Source: Blastopirellula marina | GTDB taxonomy: Bacteria > Planctomycetota > Planctomycetia > Pirellulales > Pirellulaceae | Direction: 5' to 3' | Assembly (NCBI RefSeq): GCF_002967765.1 | Contig: NZ_PUHY01000015.1 | Location: forward strand, 310,001-374,000 | Length of the DNA: 64,000 nucleotides | Shown: piece by piece, positions 61,656 through 64,000 of the stretch | Layout of the letters: each line of letters starts with the position of its first letter | How positions within the stretch are numbered: the first letter of the stretch is position 1 | Program-made: the position numbers and the translations under genes | Notes under the pieces: generated by a model | Databases searched by the model: none | What the model was told of the DNA's origin: nothing | The model's input: only the letters and a program-made list of their open reading frames with translations

Positions 61656-61827
61656 CCGCGCGTGGCGAACAATCGTTAAAATCGCGCTACGCCGAACGGA
61701 AGGCAATCTTCTCGGCTTGGTTCCGCTAATCGATTGCCTAAGTGGGGTCGTCGTCATATAGAATTCATTGCACGATGGATGGTCATGGACCGTTCCCTTT
61801 CCCTCGCCACTGGACACTGGCAGCCGC

Positions 61828-62577
61828 ATGATTCACGTTCGTGATCTCGTCAAATCGTACGACGATCTCCAACTCGGCAAATTCACGGCAGTGGATCAAA
61901 TTAGCTTTTTCGCGATGCCTGGCGAGATCTTTGGCTTGTTGGGCCCCAACGGCGCTGGCAAGACGACCGCGCTGCGGATTCTCAGTACGGTGCTCGAGCC
62001 CACGTCAGGCACGGTTAAGATTGCCGGCTACGATGTAACTACCGAGCCGGCGATGGTACGGCATCAAATCGGGTTTATGTCTGCCAACACGGCAGTCTAC
62101 GACCGAATGACCGCCTGGGAAATGGTCGAGTACTTCGGCCAGTTGTACGGCATGCCCAAAGATCAGCTGCGCGAGCGGATGGAGGATTTGTTCCATCGAC
62201 TCGGCATGCGCGAGATTCGCGACGTCCTCGGCGCGAAGATGTCGACCGGAATGAAGCAAAAGGTGTCCATTGCTCGCGCTCTAATTCATGACCCGCCTGT
62301 TTTGATCTTCGACGAACCGACCTTGGGCTTAGATGTCTTCGTCGCTCGTGCCTTGGTGCAATTGATTGCCGAACTACGTGACCAAGGGAAGTGCATTATC
62401 TTCTCGTCGCATATCATGCGTGAAGTGGAGAAGTTGTGCGACAAGGTCGCGATCATGAACCGAGGAAAGATCTTGGCTGAGGGAACCATCGAGGAGCTTC
62501 GCACGCAGTACGATCAGCCTGACTTGGAAGAGTTGTTCTTCCACTTGATCGGCGAACCGGAAGGAATCGAGAACTAA
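61828..62577 (+). CDS. ABC transporter ATP-binding protein (NatA-like)
   Basis: A 249-residue ATPase subunit. Walker A is [10 protein letters not shown] near 38, the signature motif is [15 protein letters not shown] (S-T-G-M variant of LSGGQ), Walker B is [12 protein letters not shown] and the H-loop is [12 protein letters not shown]. The start is ATG 61828 ([13 protein letters not shown]); upstream in-frame TTG 61768 is rejected. Together with the permease starting 28 bp downstream it forms a NatAB-type transporter that pumps out sodium or another substrate, with ATP bound in the cytoplasm. Likely co-transcribed with the permease. Confidence 0.92.
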   Translation: MIHVRDLVKSYDDLQLGKFTAVDQISFFAMPGEIFGLLGPNGAGKTTALRILSTVLEPTSGTVKIAGYDVTTEPAMVRHQIGFMSANTAVYDRMTAWEMVEYFGQLYGMPKDQLRERMEDLFHRLGMREIRDVLGAKMSTGMKQKVSIARALIHDPPVLIFDEPTLGLDVFVARALVQLIAELRDQGKCIIFSSHIMREVEKLCDKVAIMNRGKILAEGTIEELRTQYDQPDLEELFFHLIGEPEGIEN

Positions 62578-62604
62578 GGTGATCTTCCACCGCGGGATAA
62601 TGGA

Positions 62605-64000
62605 ATGAACTGGGACAACGTCAAACTGATCCTGAAACGAGAACTGCGTGACCAGGCGCGTGATCGCCGCACGCTATTTTCCGTGATCGGTTTGCCGGTA
62701 CTGTTGTATCCGTTGATGGGCTTGATGGTGCTGCAAGTCATGCAGTTTCGCCAAACGCACCCGACACGTTTACAAGTAATTGGCCTATCCGAGCTTCCCG
62801 ACACACCCGATCTTTTTGTCCCGGTTGAAGCGAAGAGTGAAGGCAATAGCGAGCCTGAAACACACTATGAATTCTCGCCAGAGCTACTAAAAGATGCCGG
62901 TGTGACAAGCCGGTTTGAGATTGAAGCCACCCAGGCTTCCATTGATTCTGAGGTGGTCAGCAAGACGGCCAAGGAAACGCTCAACTCTGACGGGTTCGAT
63001 GCGATCATCTATTTCCCACCCGGTTTCAAGGAACGGTTGGAAAGTTTTCAGAACGAGATGGCCAATGGGGAAGGGGAAACCACGAGTGAGTTTCCTTCGC
63101 CGCAGTTGATCAGCAACTCGTCCGAGGAACGCTCGAAACTCGCCGATGTTCGTATGCAGCAAATCTTGCATGCGTGGCGCGAGAGGGTTATCCAGAAGAA
63201 CCTGGAGGCTAATCACGTCCCAACAGTCATTACCGATCCCTTTAAGATTGGCACGCTCGATCTGTCGGAGAAGCCGCTTGATCAGTCGTCGTACATGTGG
63301 GCGAAGATCTTTCCGTTTATTGTCGTGATCTGGGCGTTGACCGGCGCGTTTTACCCGGCAATCGATCTCTGTGCTGGCGAAAAAGAACGGGGCACGCTCG
63401 AGACGTTGCTCTCCAGTCCGGCGCTTCGTTCTGAGATTGTGGCCGGAAAGCTGTTAGCCATCATGACATTCAGCATCGCAACCAGTGTGTTGAATCTCAT
63501 GAGTATGGGCTTTACTGCGAGCTTTGTCATGGGGCAATTTGGCGATGGGGCGATGGCCGGTCGGATCAACTTCGGACCGCCACCGATCTGGTCGCTAGGT
63601 TGGCTTTTCCTGGCGCTGATTCCGATGGCCGCACTGTTCAGTGCGTTGGCCCTAGCAATTGCAACGATGGCACGCAGCAGCAAGGAAGGGCAGTACTACC
63701 TGCTTCCGCTGCTGATGTTGAACTTGCCTCTCGTCGTTTTGCCCGTGTTGCCAGATACCGAACTGACGTTTGGTACCTCGTTGATTCCGGTCAGCGGGAT
63801 GTCCTTCCTGCTGAAGTCGTTAATGGAAGGAGACTACCAAACGGCGGCACTGTATACGCTGCCTGTGCTCGGTGTGACCGCGTTCTGTATCTGGGTAGCA
63901 ATTCGCTGGGCGATCGATCAATTCAATAACGAGTCGGTTTTGTTCCGTGAGAGCGAACGTTTCAGTCTGCAAGCTTGGCTGCGCAAAGTTTGGCGTGATC
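62605..64000 (+). CDS. ABC transporter permease (NatB-like), truncated at window end
   Basis: At least 465 residues are visible and the reading frame stays open at the edge. The first transmembrane helix is at about 25-48. A large extracytoplasmic loop covers about 50-230, followed by helices from about 240 on, with the family block AGEKERGTLETLLSSPALRSEIVAGKLLA near 255-283. Then come several more transmembrane segments to about 430. The start is ATG 62605, with GGGATAATGG just before it. In planctomycetes this kind of permease can be fused to a CPBP-type intramembrane protease at the C-terminus (recollection); that part would lie beyond the window. Confidence 0.88.
   Translation, partial: MNWDNVKLILKRELRDQARDRRTLFSVIGLPVLLYPLMGLMVLQVMQFRQTHPTRLQVIGLSELPDTPDLFVPVEAKSEGNSEPETHYEFSPELLKDAGVTSRFEIEATQASIDSEVVSKTAKETLNSDGFDAIIYFPPGFKERLESFQNEMANGEGETTSEFPSPQLISNSSEERSKLADVRMQQILHAWRERVIQKNLEANHVPTVITDPFKIGTLDLSEKPLDQSSYMWAKIFPFIVVIWALTGAFYPAIDLCAGEKERGTLETLLSSPALRSEIVAGKLLAIMTFSIATSVLNLMSMGFTASFVMGQFGDGAMAGRINFGPPPIWSLGWLFLALIPMAALFSALALAIATMARSSKEGQYYLLPLLMLNLPLVVLPVLPDTELTFGTSLIPVSGMSFLLKSLMEGDYQTAALYTLPVLGVTAFCIWVAIRWAIDQFNNESVLFRESERFSLQAWLRKVWRD

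Overview
The window looks like chromosomal DNA from a planctomycete, most likely the Pirellulales (Blastopirellula/Bremerella-like). This is inference from content. The GC level is moderate, genes are mostly single or in short runs on both strands, and TTG and GTG starts are common. Several families are typical of that phylum: a tetrahydromethanopterin-linked formyltransferase, a redoxin/cytochrome c/copper monooxygenase fusion, planctomycete-type leucine-rich lipoproteins, NIPSNAP, FHA and vWA proteins, and a stand-alone CoaB-like protein. I see no prophage, transposase, CRISPR array or plasmid gene. The only mobile-looking item is a palindromic repeat near 23.05-23.22 kb.

Layout. 0-7 kb: the 5' part of ribBA (minus), a secreted alpha/beta hydrolase, a conserved hypothetical, then after an 815-bp gene-free stretch the korA-korB 2-oxoacid:ferredoxin oxidoreductase pair with a clear terminator. 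7-14 kb: a large membrane coiled-coil protein, a DCC-family thiol protein, an MsbA-like ABC exporter with an unusual extracytoplasmic insert, a sialate O-acetylesterase-like protein and tRNA-Gly(CCC). 14-23 kb: a transglutaminase-like/TPR protein, a PilZ protein, the redoxin-cytochrome-monooxygenase-EF-hand fusion, a polysaccharide export protein with a TPR lipoprotein, and a response-regulator diguanylate cyclase with CBS domains. This stretch reads as an envelope/exopolysaccharide and c-di-GMP neighbourhood. 23-31 kb: a palindromic repeat, prfB with an intact programmed +1 frameshift, RidA and hisI, a small GT2, an HTH regulator, orphan ftr, and protoporphyrinogen oxidase.

31-44 kb: a GT4 glycosyltransferase, xylulokinase, an ornithine cyclodeaminase-like enzyme, a divergent pair (LysM/degenerate YkuD-like protein and vWA membrane protein), and a three-gene molybdenum hydroxylase operon (FAD, 2Fe-2S and molybdopterin subunits). 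44-50 kb: a cytochrome c'-like protein, an LRR lipoprotein, AlkD-like, Dabb and FHA proteins, a TIGR01212 radical SAM protein, and the RNase P RNA. 50-57 kb: NIPSNAP and M48 peptidase, then a RimB-like protease, a RimK-like ligase carrying a C-terminal RCK_C domain, and an AspT/YidE-type transporter with its own RCK_C domains, then tRNA-Ala(GGC). 57-64 kb: a flippase-like membrane protein, a beta-helix protein, a beta-barrel candidate, CoaB, a thioesterase, an ACT protein, and an ABC ATPase/permease pair that runs off the end.

The best candidate for something not well described is the RimB / RimK-RCK_C / RCK_C-transporter run at 52.2-56.4 kb, where a glutamate-ligase-type enzyme and a transporter share a ligand-sensing domain. 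Second-line items are the palindromic repeat at 23.1 kb, the long structured leader before korA, the 92-nt hairpin at 31.4 kb, and the multidomain copper protein at 16-18 kb. All functions were assigned by reading motifs; no database search was run.
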